DNA of 64,000 nucleotides from Avena insularis (taxonomy: Eukaryota > Streptophyta > Magnoliopsida > Poales > Poaceae): positions 475,947,392-476,011,391 of the forward strand of contig CM042694.1 in assembly GCA_023614405.1 (NCBI GenBank), in the 5' to 3' direction. Under the pieces are notes generated by a model that saw only the letters and a list, made by a program, of their open reading frames with translations, did not search any database and was not told the DNA's origin. Position numbers and translations under genes: made by a program. Shown piece by piece: positions 35,346 to 46,800 of the stretch; position 1 is the first letter of the stretch, and every line of letters starts with the position of its first letter.

Positions 35346-36524
35346 TGTCACGTGTCGGAACACAGCCACCAAGGATGTCACACACCCCCTTTTGGTTCTG
35401 CAGTGGGCACTAAGGTAATCACGGCATCAGCTTATGCATAGATCATAGACAACACACACAATGTTTTTTACCCAGGTTCAGGCCGGCCTTTGGCTAACAA
35501 CCCTACTTCCTGCTTTGGTGGATCATCTTGTGGATGATTTACAAAGAGATCAACAATCTAGTGTAGGGGAGTCACTTTCATCTAGCTCATACACTTCGCG
35601 GGCTTCCTCTTTCTTTCTCTCTCACAATCTATCCATGAGAGCGTATCAACATGAGCTCTCCGTAGTTTTCCTCTCTAGATCTCTCACAACTATACCCTGA
35701 CTCTTGACACTGCTAGATGTACCAACTATGCCTACCTCAACCTTTCTCTTACTCTCTTACTCTATTCTCTCACTCTCTTTCTCGTACTCTCCTTCGTGGC
35801 CAAGGCCCTCCTTCTATATTTCAAGTGGGTACCATAGTGGCCGACACGCATGCGCCTTCCCATCGTTCCCGAGATCCACTAGTGCCACGCCACGTGGCAT
35901 GGAGGCAAAGGGGGGGTATTGCTGGCCACTCCTGGGTGTGGGCGGGGCCGTTGGCCACTCCTTGGCCCCGGGCGGTGCTGCGCAGTAATTGATGGCGAGG
36001 GGACATCACAGGGCGCGTGCTGTAACGTTGGGACTATAGCACCCGTGCTCTCTTTAATGATCTGTGTGGGCGCATAGATAGGGGTGACACTTGCCTCCCA
36101 TGCCGTCATGCATGCTGCCATCGACTTAGTCCTTGTTGACTCATGTTCCCGGGCCATGCGTTGCCATGTAGGAGTTTCTCCCATGATGATGCCATGGAGA
36201 AGCGAGTGAGGATACCCACCAACACCATTTATCTCCTTCAAGACCCAAATCCCGAGCCTATCTTCCTACATGTTAAATGCACAAGCCAATCATTGTGGTC
36301 TTGATAAAGGGTATCCTTACATGAGAAAGGGAGGGAATAGTGACAGGCAACGTCCCATTCCCCATTCACCACATGAGGCTAGAGAAGTTCTAGGCACGAC
36401 GATATAGTTCATAGAAGGTGACTCCACTGTACTCCCTTTCACAGGGATGACCTTGACGAGGGGTCAGTCACTTCCCATGCGCCAGGGCACAATGCGAGGG
36501 TCCCCCTTTCCTATTGAGCCAACA
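35346..36524 (-). repeat. 5' LTR of element A
   Basis: Plus-strand reading TGTCACGTGTCGGAACACAG to GAGCCAACA, TG..CA intact, 1179 bp. It is followed by the TSD CCCAT. Confidence 0.85.
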
Positions 36525-37346
36525 CCCATAGATATATTCATAGACTTGATGGCACTCTTGAAAGGAGTTGTTTGATTGAACTGAAGTCTAGTGGTAATTG
36601 TGATTAATGCCAAAGCTAAAACAACGTGGATCAAAATGTGATATTGTTAAAGTTCATTTATATATTTTTGATGCACACCTTTGGATGCCAACAACTTCGC
36701 TGGCCTACAGACGATCAATGGTACAACCCCTGATTTAGGCTATGAGTTGACGAGATGGGTAGCACCTGTTACCGTAATGGGAAAAGGTAGTGGTACTCTT
36801 GAAAGATTTGCGAACTGTTGCTTAAAAGATCACTCAATGATCCTTGTTGGAAATTATCTTTGAAAAAAATAAATATTCACACAAAACAGTCTTTGGCATG
36901 GTCTCATTACTACTTTATGGATTTTCTTAAAAGACAATGAATGGAACAGTAGTGTTTGATAGTCTTGATCTATTGACGTGGGCGTCAATATAATACTTCA
37001 CTGTTATGCCACTTAGGACATGATCTCTCATAATTAATTCTGCTATTATGAAATATTATAGTGTTCCTTGGCATATTGAGAGTTAACTATAGGAATTGGA
37101 ATGATTGTTACACTTCTAGTTGTTTATACTTATATCAAACTCTATTTTGATGGTTTTGAGTTAACAAAGCCTGTTTAGTACTCTTGGCACTATGACGAGC
37201 CTTTCAAATGAAAGATGTGTTGGATGCATACTACTACCAACCGCAAGTGAATTCATCTTCTTGTTATTTTAGTTTAAACACTGAGTTATTTATGGTTTTA
37301 TTTGTCTCTTTCTCGAGGACGATCAAGGTTTGAGCTTTGGGGAAGT
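36525..37346 (+). other. 3' internal end and PPT of element C
   Basis: Continues element C after insertion A. It is non-coding, with no gene seen. It ends CTTTGGGGAAGT just before the 3' LTR, a fitting polypurine tract. Confidence 0.65.
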
Positions 37347-38638
37347 TTATGGATGTGAAAATAGCCATCTTTCTCCGCGTTTAAATTGCATTTTTAGTCA
37401 AACAATTGACCAAGAATCTCTCTAGCCTTGCTACTAATGATTAATTATTGCAAAGATGTGCAATCCTTTGTCTTAAATTGTGTTGTGCAGGAAATCACAC
37501 TTTTAAGATGAAATCAGGAGCATTTACTGAAGATTATGATGTTGCCTACTCAGCCAAGCTAACTGGGGTCAAAAAGGAGCCTCCAGAATATTTAACGATC
37601 AACGGTATGGGGAAGGCCCGCCCGTGTGGTTCACCCATACATGTGGCAGCAACTCCTTTAGGTCAAACACAACAACTTTCATGAATACGCCTATATATTT
37701 TGAGACTCCAGGCGCCACACAGAGGGCTGCCATTCTGATATTGCATCACAACAACAAAGGAGATCCACCACCATAGTTCATCCTCTCCACCCTCCATCAA
37801 CTCCATAGCCACAACCATCATCTTGTACTTATGATCTCCTTGTGAATTGGTGACCTTTGTAAGAATATTTGAATTCAATCTAAGTATTCTGCATAGTGTT
37901 TTCTATACTTGATCTTATTGTTATGAGTGAGTAGTCCTCACGGTCTACGGCTTGGGGTTAAACCTCGCAACTATTATGTGCATCTAATTCATGGGAGTAT
38001 TGTGTGGTGATTGAATAGAGATTTGTATTTTTGTATTTTTGTCTCTTGTCTTGATCGATGGACTGATAAGTACCCAAGATCCCAAGGATTGGTAAAGAAT
38101 TGAGGTGAGATGAGTGGTGAACGGAGATTTTATGTGAAACCTAGTGACATCAAGGGGAGTACAGTCTTTATTTAGGGATCCATTTGGGAGTAACAACAAC
38201 ATCACTTCTTAAGGCTTTGATCTTTATTTTACTTAATAATTGTTATAGCCTGATGCTTTGTGGTTTTTAACGGTTGGATAAAAAACTATTGCTATGCCTG
38301 TGGATCGCATGGGATTTAGTATATATGGATGTGCTGCCCATAACCTTATCTTTGTTAAATCATTTCACATGAATGTGCATATTATTATCTTTATCCCATT
38401 TGATGTGCAACTGTAGGTGAATCTTCAAACCTGGCCTGTTTCCATCCATTGCAACAACCAACGATTTAAAGTAAACTTGAAAGGTCCAATAAACGTAAGG
38501 TAAAATGAACAAACAAGTCTTGTAGGCGTGCCTCATTTATTTTTCATTTAGCATTGTTTCCCAAGATTCGATTAAATCTAGGTTTATCAGGGAAAAGAAC
38601 TACTGTACTGCATCCGTAAATTCATATCGAAGGTATCA
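37347..38638 (+). repeat. 3' LTR of element C
   Basis: Starts TTATGGATGTGAAAATAG (TG mutated to TT) and ends GGTATCA. It is collinear with 3965-5236. Confidence 0.85.
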
Positions 38639-39851
38639 CCCACTAATGATTAATTATTGAAAACAATTTCAAACGTCTATCTTTATTTGTATGATATAGT
38701 AAATCACATTTTTATGGTGAGAACAAGAGCAATTATGGAAGATTAAGACATTGCCAACACAACTAAATCAATTGGGATCAAAAATCTACCTCCAAGAGTG
38801 TTAACGACCATCGATACGGGCAAGCCTCGCTCGTACCGTGTGACCGTACCACCTGGCACCACCTTCGCTAGGTCAAATGCAACAACTTCTGTAAAGATCT
38901 CCATATATTTTGAGACTCTAGCTGCCGCACAGAGAACCACCATTCTCAGATTATATCAGAAACACACTAAGGAAGATCCATCACTTCACCACCACCATAA
39001 TTCATCATCGCCATCTCCAATCCCCTTCGTAGCCATAGCCATAAGCTTGTATTTGAGATCTTCTCGTGATTCGCGACTATTGCAAAAATATTTGATTTTA
39101 ATCTAAGTAATTCTACAATGTTTTATATCCTTAATCTTATTATTATGAGTGAGTGGTCATCATAGGCTGTGGATTGAGGAGTAGACTCGTAGCGATTATG
39201 TGCATCTAATAACATGGGAATATTGTATGGTAATTCTATAGGAGATTTGTATATTGTATCTTTGTCTCGTATCTCGATCCGAGGACTTGTCAGGTACCCA
39301 AGACCCTATAGATTGATCAAGGTTTGAGGTAAGATGAGTGTTGAACAACGTCTATGGGTGAAACCCAGTGACAACAAGGGGAGTAAAGTATTTGTTTAGT
39401 GATCCATTTGGGAACAATAATAATATCATAGATCTTAATGCTTTGGTTTGTAAATTTACTTAATATTCATTCATAGCCCGGTGCTTCATGGTATTAACGG
39501 TTGGACCAAAAGACTTTTGCTATGCTTGTGGCTCGCAGGGGTCTAATAATTATGGATGTGTTGCCCGCAAATATTATCTATATTAGATCATTTACACATG
39601 AATGTGCTTAACATTATCTTTATCCTATATGTATGCATAGCTGCAGGTGAATCTTCAACCCTGGACTATCTTCATCCATCGACACGATCCTAGATACAAA
39701 GTAAGATGGAAAGGTCCTCTAAACATAAGATAAAACAAACTAGCAAGTCTTATAGATGTTCCTTAACCATCAACAAGTGTTTCCCAAGGTTCAATAAATC
39801 TTTAGGAAAAAATCTACTATATTGAATCCGTAAACTGGATCAAAGGTATCA
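38639..39851 (+). repeat. Solo LTR D, 3' fragment
   Basis: Continues the LTR begun at 3877-3964. CTAATGATTAATTATTG corresponds to the same LTR position in element C (about 4050). It ends GGTATCA, followed by TACAT, which matches the 5-bp TSD at 3872-3876. No internal region of D is present. A solo LTR arises by recombination between the two LTRs of an element, which makes D the oldest datable layer of the nest. Confidence 0.8.
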
Positions 39852-39856
39852 TACAT

Positions 39857-40807
39857 CATAAATTTATAGATCTGAGGCACGGTAACTCGATGACCACAGA
39901 ACCTCAAGACATCCTCTACAATAACTTCAAGGTCCTCCTATCTAAAGCCCTGATCCACACATACCCCCTTCTTGATGAGCTGACACACTATGCTGAGGAC
40001 GAAGGTGGACATAACAGGGTGCCCATATCACGATGTTCGTTTTTCCAAATTGGGCACTTCTTATAAGGCATTAACAAATATCACAGTGGCAACATTGAGG
40101 TTGCAAATATATCAGGTGAGTTACCCTTCTCCTACATCATAAATCGAAGAACCAAGGTACGAGAACAATCGTCACTCACGGTAAAGAACAAGTCACCACT
40201 TCTAACATAATAATAACAAACTACTAACAAAGCCCTCATACATTGATTACACATCAACGAAGATAAGTCAACAAAACATTCATCTAAGAGAGCCCTCTAA
40301 TAACACTTCCCAATAGTACATCATAAAGTAAGAGTTGCAAAATCTACCATACAACCTTTAGATCTAATAAGATAGACCACATGCTCATAGATCTAAACTA
40401 CCACGACTAGGGTTAGATGTTTCTTACAACAATATGAACATGGAACGACGAAGCCGACATCTCGGAGAAGTGGAGGAAGAAGACTTGTCACAATGGAGAT
40501 CCACCTACCAAAGTAGAAAACATTGCTTACCTGCTTGTTGGTTAAGAAGCTTCCTTGGATGGAAATCTCAAATGAGGGGAAATGACGACACGTGATTTGG
40601 CGGTGACGTGGAGTGGTGTAAATATACAGTGGGAATCGACGGGGGGTGACCTAATTTCTCCCACTAGCTTTTCGTGGATGCGGGCGAGCTTCACCATATC
40701 TCTCGCATGAACTCATGCCCTCGCTTACCAAACGAGAACAAGAAGATCTTGACTTGGTAGAAAAGGCCGATTCAAGCATACCTCCATAGCCAGATTGAGT
40801 AGTGTCT
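39857..40807. other. Spacer between nested block and Harbinger-like element, no gene
   Basis: AT-rich, with no supportable ORF on either strand and no clear element boundary. It may contain old repeat debris. Confidence 0.4.
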
Positions 40808-40810
40808 TAA

Positions 40811-43166
40811 AGGGCATCTCCACTCGCATTCCCAGGAGGGTGTTCCCAGGGCGATTTTTACATCCGGATGGCGAAATTTCGCCTAGTCGCGTTCCTAGGA
40901 CGCCGAATTGGTCCAGATTTGGCCAAACTTTCATCCGGTGTTCCCATGCCGAACTCGGGGCACTGGGAACCGCCTGGGAACGCCGGACGCAGCGAAAAAA
41001 CAGGTGGGCCAACCCTGTCGGTGACTCAAGGCCGAGTTCCCGCCTTTTTCTCCACCTCCCCACCTTTCTTCTCCATACCCTACCACATCTCCCGCCAGTT
41101 CCCCGAGCTCCCGCCCACCATGCCTCGTCCACCATCGGTGTGCCAAAGGAAGAAGCCGAGGAAGCCGATGCTAAAGCCGGATGGCTACACGAACGCCGAG
41201 TGGTTGTAGGAGTGCCGATAGAAGAAGATCGAAATAGAGAGCCAGAAGGATAAGACGGTGAGAGCGGAAGCATGGGAGGCTTCGGAGCGCACCACGTGCA
41301 CGGAGATGTACCACCCGATGCCGACGGCCGCCTCACAGTATGCCACTCACTAGGGGAGCCAGCCGAGCATGGGGGCTCGGGCCGGGTTCTCGCCTATCTT
41401 GCCGACCATGTTCCAGGAGAGCCAGGTGAACCCGTGACAGAGGTTCTCGTCCTCCGCCGAGTTCAACGGCAGGTTCAACCCGAACATGCTCTTCCCCTGC
41501 CCCGCACCTCGTCCTCCAGCCTTCAACATCGACATCAACGTCCCCTACGCCAGCTCTTCGGCGTATGGCTCATCATCTTCCATATGCACCGAAGTCCTCT
41601 TCCGTTCGCCGACAGCAGCTCCTCGCCCAACAACTTCGGCAAAGAGGACACCAGTAACGTGTTTGGTGGAACGGCCAACGAGGTCTTCATGTCGGACATG
41701 ATCGCCTCCGGTTCCATAGCCACCGGCTTCTTCACTGAAGAGCGATAACGGACCGCCATCGAACATGGCCTCGAGTCCCAGGACTTCAGCGAAGAGGACG
41801 ACGCCGACCAGACGCAAGCCGAAGAGGTCGCCTTAGCAGCGGCGAAGGGCAAGGGCAAGAAGAAGGCGAATATGTTGGAGCCCCGCGTCAAGTGGACGAC
41901 GCTTGAGGACCTTTGCCTCGCCGAGGCATGGATGTTGGTGAGCATGGACCCCATCATAGGCGCAAACCAAAACTCGGATAATTAATGGAAGCGTGTGAAG
42001 TTGGCGTTCGATGAGCGCAGCCTCATGGACCCGAAGTTCAACAAGATTCACATGGAGCGCGACGATAAGGCCATGACCATTCACTAGGGACTGGTGTAGC
42101 AGACTTGTAGCAAGTGGCACGACATTATGGAAGAGATCGGGCGCACACCAATTAGCGGCAAAAGCATGGATAGCAAGGTAGTTCACCGACTTCAAGCTTA
42201 AATCTATGCCGACATGATGCCTGTCTTGACACATTTCGCGTTGTCTATGCAGTTCCTCCGTGCGTTCGGCATGTGCAGGGACGACACCGGCACAGAGTTC
42301 AAGTTCCACCACGTGTTCGACAAGATTCAGAACTGTCCAAAATGGGCGGACACTCGCGTGAGCCTGTCCAAGAACAAGGACGGCGTGTACAACCCGTAGG
42401 CTCCCCCAACTGCCGGCGAAGGGAGGTCGGAAGTCGGCCAGAAGAAGGCGAAGATGCTGAAAGCTACATGACCTTCCGCCCGCTCCACTCATCGATCGAG
42501 AAGTGCATCGCCGACTCCAAGGCCCATGCCGTGAAGAGGGAGGAGAATACCGAGGAAAGGTGGACGCAGCTGCTGCACAACCAAGACAGGAAGCTCGCCC
42601 TTCTCAAGACGAACTTCGCTGCCAAGAAGAGGAACACCGACCTCCAGTTCCTGTTGGGCGGCGAAGACACCTCAGCGATGAGCCCTCAGGTCAAGGCTTG
42701 ATACATGGCGCGCTGCACCGCCATACTCGACAAGGACGCCCTGCCAGCACGCCGAGCCTTGCGCCTACTATTTCGGCCACCACTCCTTCACCGAGCTCCA
42801 CATCCACCTCCTCCAAGCCGTCGGCTGCCCCTGTCCTGATCGAGGAGCCCATCCCTGTCGCACCTGACACGCTGGAGGAGGCAATCCCCATCGACGAATG
42901 ATCGCCGGTCTTGATTTACCAATCTGTTTTGTAATAAAATGCTCGTTGAACCTTTTTTGGACGTACTTCTGTCAAACATCTTGGGGCGAGACATCGCCGG
43001 CGGGAACAAAAAAATATTCAAATGCGTCGCCGATTTTGTATCGCCTAGGAACGCCGACTGAGAACGTGAATGGAAAACTAGGTGTTTTCAGGCCGAAAGT
43101 TACATCCGTCCGGCGCTAAATAGCGCCGGATTTCGGCACGGAAACGCCCAACGAGTGGAGATGCTC
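40811..43166 (+). mobile_element. PIF/Harbinger-like DNA transposon, transposase lost
   Basis: Terminal inverted repeats AGGGCATCTCCACTCG (left) and CGAGTGGAGATGCTCT (right) bound a 2.36-kb unit beside TAA trinucleotides (40,808-40,810 and 43,167-43,169). The exact TSD frame is ambiguous by one base. Inside is a decayed ORF1-type Myb/NAM-associated gene. No DDE transposase (ORF2) frame is present. Three-base TAA/TTA duplications and an ORF1 of this type are the signature of PIF/Harbinger elements. Confidence 0.7.
41121..42901 (+). pseudogene. Harbinger ORF1-like Myb/NAM-associated protein remnant
   Basis: In Harbinger elements ORF1 is a Myb-like DNA-binding protein that helps bring the transposase to the ends. 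Here a frame starts MPRPPSVCQRKKPRKPMLKP (41,121). After damage, 41,632-42,700 translates in pieces to an acidic stretch ([20 protein letters not shown]), a Myb/trihelix-like start ([20 protein letters not shown]), [32 protein letters not shown] and FKFHHVFDKIQNCPKW. A NAM-associated C-terminus follows (GQKKAKMLK, later KRNTDLQFLLGG). At least five stops and several frameshifts are present. The family call is inference from pattern and context. Confidence 0.6.
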
Positions 43167-43218
43167 TAAGAAGTGTGTGAATACATTAAATCTTATTTTC
43201 CTAAACAATTAAATACTA

Positions 43219-43383
43219 TTCCCTCCTTTTCAGAATATAAGATGTTTTAGCTTTGTGAATGAAGTGTATCTAGACCTTTTTTAGTGTCTAGATTTATCTA
43301 GGTTTAAAGTAAACCTAAACACTAGGGTCTAAATACACTCCGTTCACAGAGCTAAAACCTCTTATATTTTAAAATGGAGGGAG
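43219..43383. mobile_element. Stowaway-type MITE (Mariner)
   Basis: A 165-bp unit flanked by TA (43,217-43,218 and 43,384-43,385). The ends are TTCCCTCCTTTTCAGAATAT and TTTAAAATGGAGGGAG, imperfect copies of the CTCCCTCCGTTCC ends of Triticeae Stowaway MITEs. Inner arms (TCTAGACC...AGTGTCTAG, and GGTTTAAAGTAAACC) can fold back. It sits about 500 bp upstream of gene 1. Confidence 0.85.
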
Positions 43384-43738
43384 TACCCTTTTATAATCCA
43401 CTCCGTCGAGCAAACAACTCCGCGGGCAACCAAACGGGCCCCAAATTTCAAAGTCCACGCACGCCTAACCTTCCGGCCGCCATCGCTGGTGAACGGTGAT
43501 AACTAAAAAAAATCTAACCTCGTTTAAAAAACGGACGGCCCCGATACACCTACCCGGACGGTTGTCCTGTCCGATGCGCCGCCGCGGTCGGTGTACGGCC
43601 ACTTTTAATCCAACTCTTCTTCCTTTCTTATCCACCGCGCGCGCCACAATTATTTGGCCTCCTGAATATCGTTCGCGTTTCTACCATCTCCTCGGTCGCG
43701 GCCGGTCCCGCCGTGTGGAGCCGCGTGGGCTGCGTGCG

Positions 43739-43819
43739 ATGGCGACGGGGGCAGTAGCAGTAGTTAGTATCCGATCGAGCAAGTCAAGAGACAGACGGGC
43801 TAGATCTCTCCGTATATAG
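43739..43819 (+). CDS. Possible upstream ORF of gene 1 (26 aa)
   Basis: ATG at 43,739 opens MATGAVAVVSIRSSKSRDRR and stops at TAG 43,817-43,819, 70 nt before the main start at 43,890. If the transcript begins upstream of 43,739 this would be a uORF that could lower translation of gene 1. The transcription start is not known, so it may lie in untranscribed promoter. Confidence 0.25.
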   Translation: MATGAVAVVSIRSSKSRDRRARSLRI

Positions 43820-43889
43820 CAGAACCCCGCGGCTGATTAATTTGGCTAGCGGCTGTTCTTCGAGGGAGGGGAGGGAGAAAGAGACAGAC

Positions 43890-46800
43890 ATGCCCATGGA
43901 TAGCGGGAGGAAGCAGGGCGTGGTGGCGATCGAGTGCGTGGCGGGCGGGTCGCGGGCGGAGGAGTGGGGGCCGGGCTGCAGCGAGACGGTGCAGACCGGC
44001 GACGTCGTGGAGGAGCTCCTCATCGGGGTCGGCGGCCGCGGCGGCCACACCGCGCACGCCGCGCCGTTCAAGGGCGGCCGCGCCGCGCTGCAGAAGCTGC
44101 TGCACGCCGCCTACAAGCGCGGGGACACGTCCGTCGAGGTCCGCGTGCGCCGCCCCGCGCAGGCGCAGCGGCAGCAGCTGGAGATGGACAGCAGCGGGGA
44201 GCTGGTGAGCCCCGGCTCAGAGGCGTCAGCGGAGACCACGACCACGACCAGGATGCAGGCCTGCATCGTGCCGCAGGAGGCCGCCGCGGGTGGCAGCGGC
44301 GGCATCGTCGGGATGGCCATGGCCGGGCGCAGCAGCCGCCACTACGTGCTCCGGTCGATCCGCGACCCCAACTACGCCGTGGGGCTCGTGGACCGCATGG
44401 AGAGCGAGTGCGTCGCCTTCCGAGGTAAACACCAACCACACGGCACCGTTCGCAGCATTTCCTCCATCGATTTGCAGACCCAATCCGCAGATTTTTTTTT
44501 TAGAACAAATTACTACAGTACTACTACTCCGTTACAGATTTTTATTTTCGATGCAACTTGTTTCGATTTTTTTGCAACTGTGGAGGTAGGGAAGTAAAGT
44601 AAACGAAAAGTCCGCGACTGAGTTTTCGCTACACGCCGGGTTGGACTTCAAAAAAGCATAGGGCGCCTGCGTGCCACACAGTGTTTAACGCCTCTGTCTT
44701 ATCCAACGGCCCACGCTGTTTTCAGATTCGTGCTAGTGTCTTTTACATTTTCAACCTGTACCTTGTCTATCTTCTCACCCATATAGCACGCGAGATGTAC
44801 CTGTACACTTTCAACCTGCACATCCTTATCCTCTCCTCTCACACGACGACGCATCCTGGGCCGGCGATCGGAGCTGCGCCGAGGAGCCGGGTTTTGGTCG
44901 CCATCTTCGTCCACGGCCGGCCGCGTCATGGAGCTAGCCCACTCAACCCCATGCTCCCTGCCGGGGAGGAGAATGGCGTGGGCATCAGGGAGGAGTGAAG
45001 GTGGAGGACGTGAGAGATCATGGTGGGCTCCTTCGTGTTTACAGGGTTGTCGGCGTCTGGATTTGTTCCCAGGACATGCATATCTCTTACCGTCCTTCTC
45101 TCTCTGCCTCGTCCAAGATGACGAGGGGCATACAGCCAGATTTGGATCTCTCTTCTCTCTCTTGCTCTTGGATTTATTTTATTGGGATTCTTCAGTTTAA
45201 TCTTTGGAGCTAAATCATGTTGAAAGATTTAGAGAAGCCACCAGATCAGATATTTGTTCATGGCACAAATATCTCTATGAACCTATGCTCCAGATCTGAA
45301 TTTTATGTATCAGTACATGGTACATATTGTGTATGGTTTTCTGATTCTCTTATCCAAAAAGTTCGTAGAATTTTCTTTATTGATTCTCTCCAAATTTTTC
45401 TATGACTGGATGTTCATATAGAAAACAGGAAAAGAACTAGCATAATCAGAAACGTAGAGATTTTCCCAAGATTGCTAATCTTGGAGTGTTTTATGCAAAC
45501 TGACACATATAAGAATATACGGTAAAGCAACCGAAAGAAATTAACACGAATCTGGAACATAGTTGGCCAATCTCTTTCAAACACATTAGGGTGCATAATA
45601 TGATAAAGTTGAAATAAGGGTTATACTTTGCAAAATAGTAGGGACTGACAGATTAGAAATCACAGTAAATTGGGGGCTTTTTTGCAATGTCTGGAAGGCA
45701 GTGTGTAAATCTCAAAGCAATGTTGAACGGTGACAGATAAGACAGAGACCCCATCCCGTATGTGGAATTGGTTTTTCGCTCAACGTGCATGCGTCCCCCC
45801 CGCCCCTCCCCCTGCTTGCTTCATCTGCATGCGACTTTCGTGCACAAGTAGGTGGCTTGACAGATGACACCTTCTTTATCGTGTTCCCTTCCGATCGCGA
45901 TAGAATTCTTTTGGCCGGCTCGATCGTTCACAAGGACTGGTTTTGGTTGCATGCTGGTGTGCCGAGGCATATGCTTGGATATATGGATTAATGGATAGGT
46001 TTAAGCTGCAAGTCATAAACGATCACATCTGTGATATGATTATTGTGTGTTTAGTTAGGATATGTTCAGAATATCCTTGGTTCCACGGGATAGTGCCAAA
46101 GAGGATTTCAATAGTTGCCGATAACATTGTTGTTCTTGTTGGATTTAGGCTGCTTTTATTCGGAGGCTTCTTGACTGTTAATTTGACCTGCTCAACCTAG
46201 AGAGTTAGTATAGTACAGAGTAGATATAGACACGTACACATCCGTGTCCACTCTACAGTACGTATGATGTATACCTGCCTTAACTTTTAGTTCATCATAT
46301 TACATGTATAGGAAAGAGGGGGTAAGGTAGCTAATCTGAAGTTTTTCTAATGCATATCGGTGTGCCTCCGCCGATCAGTGATTTGTTTTTCTAAGATGAA
46401 CTTTGCTCACAAATGTTGTGTTTATGAGGAGGAACAGCACAATAGTGCTTACCAATATTGCACATGTATATTTAGACTCCATGTTCCTTCAACCACAGTC
46501 TAACGACTCAACTTCCCGAATTTCGTGTGTACTGTATACATCAGGCGTACGGTATACCCATGGTTAGCCAGATCTTACCAACCATGAATTCACTGGTCAA
46601 GTCGCGTACCCGTGCTTCCAGGCAACTGACGCGGCGGTGCACGTTGAATGGAATCTGCATTAAGATTCTTGTTCTTCATACTCGGCAACCACTTGCTGGA
46701 GATTCAGTTGACTTCCTCCTACGTAGTATAGATCACTAGATCATGTCGCATCCAGCTTGTCCGCACTAGACTAAAAACGAACTCCCACATGACTGCAGAG

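Larger units (their letters stand above)
10193..36524 (-). mobile_element. Element A: minus-strand Gypsy element, internally wrecked
   Basis: LTRs lie at 10,193-11,358 (3' in element sense) and 35,346-36,524 (5'). A perfect 5-bp TSD CCCAT lies at 10,188-10,192 and 36,525-36,529. The gag and protease remnants read on the minus strand (32,912-35,290, continuing at 24,649-25,121). No RT, RNase H or integrase of this element is found between the protease and the 3' LTR. That space holds element B and a long LTR-like unit instead. The complete Copia element at 25,122-32,911 splits its protease region. The protease style resembles the Tat group, but the family is not certain. Confidence 0.85.
3965..38638 (+). 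mobile_element. Element C: Athila-like Gypsy, pol-deficient, nested host
   Basis: LTRs lie at 3965-5236 and 37,347-38,638. The PBS-like stretch has the TTGCCGGGGA ending used by Athila elements. Internal order is gag remnant, aspartic protease remnant, a non-coding stretch with repeated GTAC motifs, and a decayed accessory ORF. No RT, RNase H or integrase is seen, and the protease runs straight into the typical post-pol sequence at about 7320. Element A is inserted at 10,192/36,525. The flanks GTCAC (3960-3964) and CCCAC (38,639-38,643) look like a decayed TSD. Pol-less Athila relatives such as Sabrina exist in Triticeae; this assignment is inference. Confidence 0.8.

Noticed and set aside
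41121..42901. Functional Myb-type host gene
   Set aside because: Several stops and frameshifts, and it lies wholly between transposon-type inverted repeats.
43934..44597. Alternative long frames over exon 1 of gene 1
   Set aside because: Shadows of the GC-rich coding exon. Only the frame starting at 43,890 joins to the other exons with correct splice sites.
45785..46200. Exon or gene inside intron 1 of gene 1
   Set aside because: Short AT-rich frames without domains; the gene 1 frame joins correctly without them.
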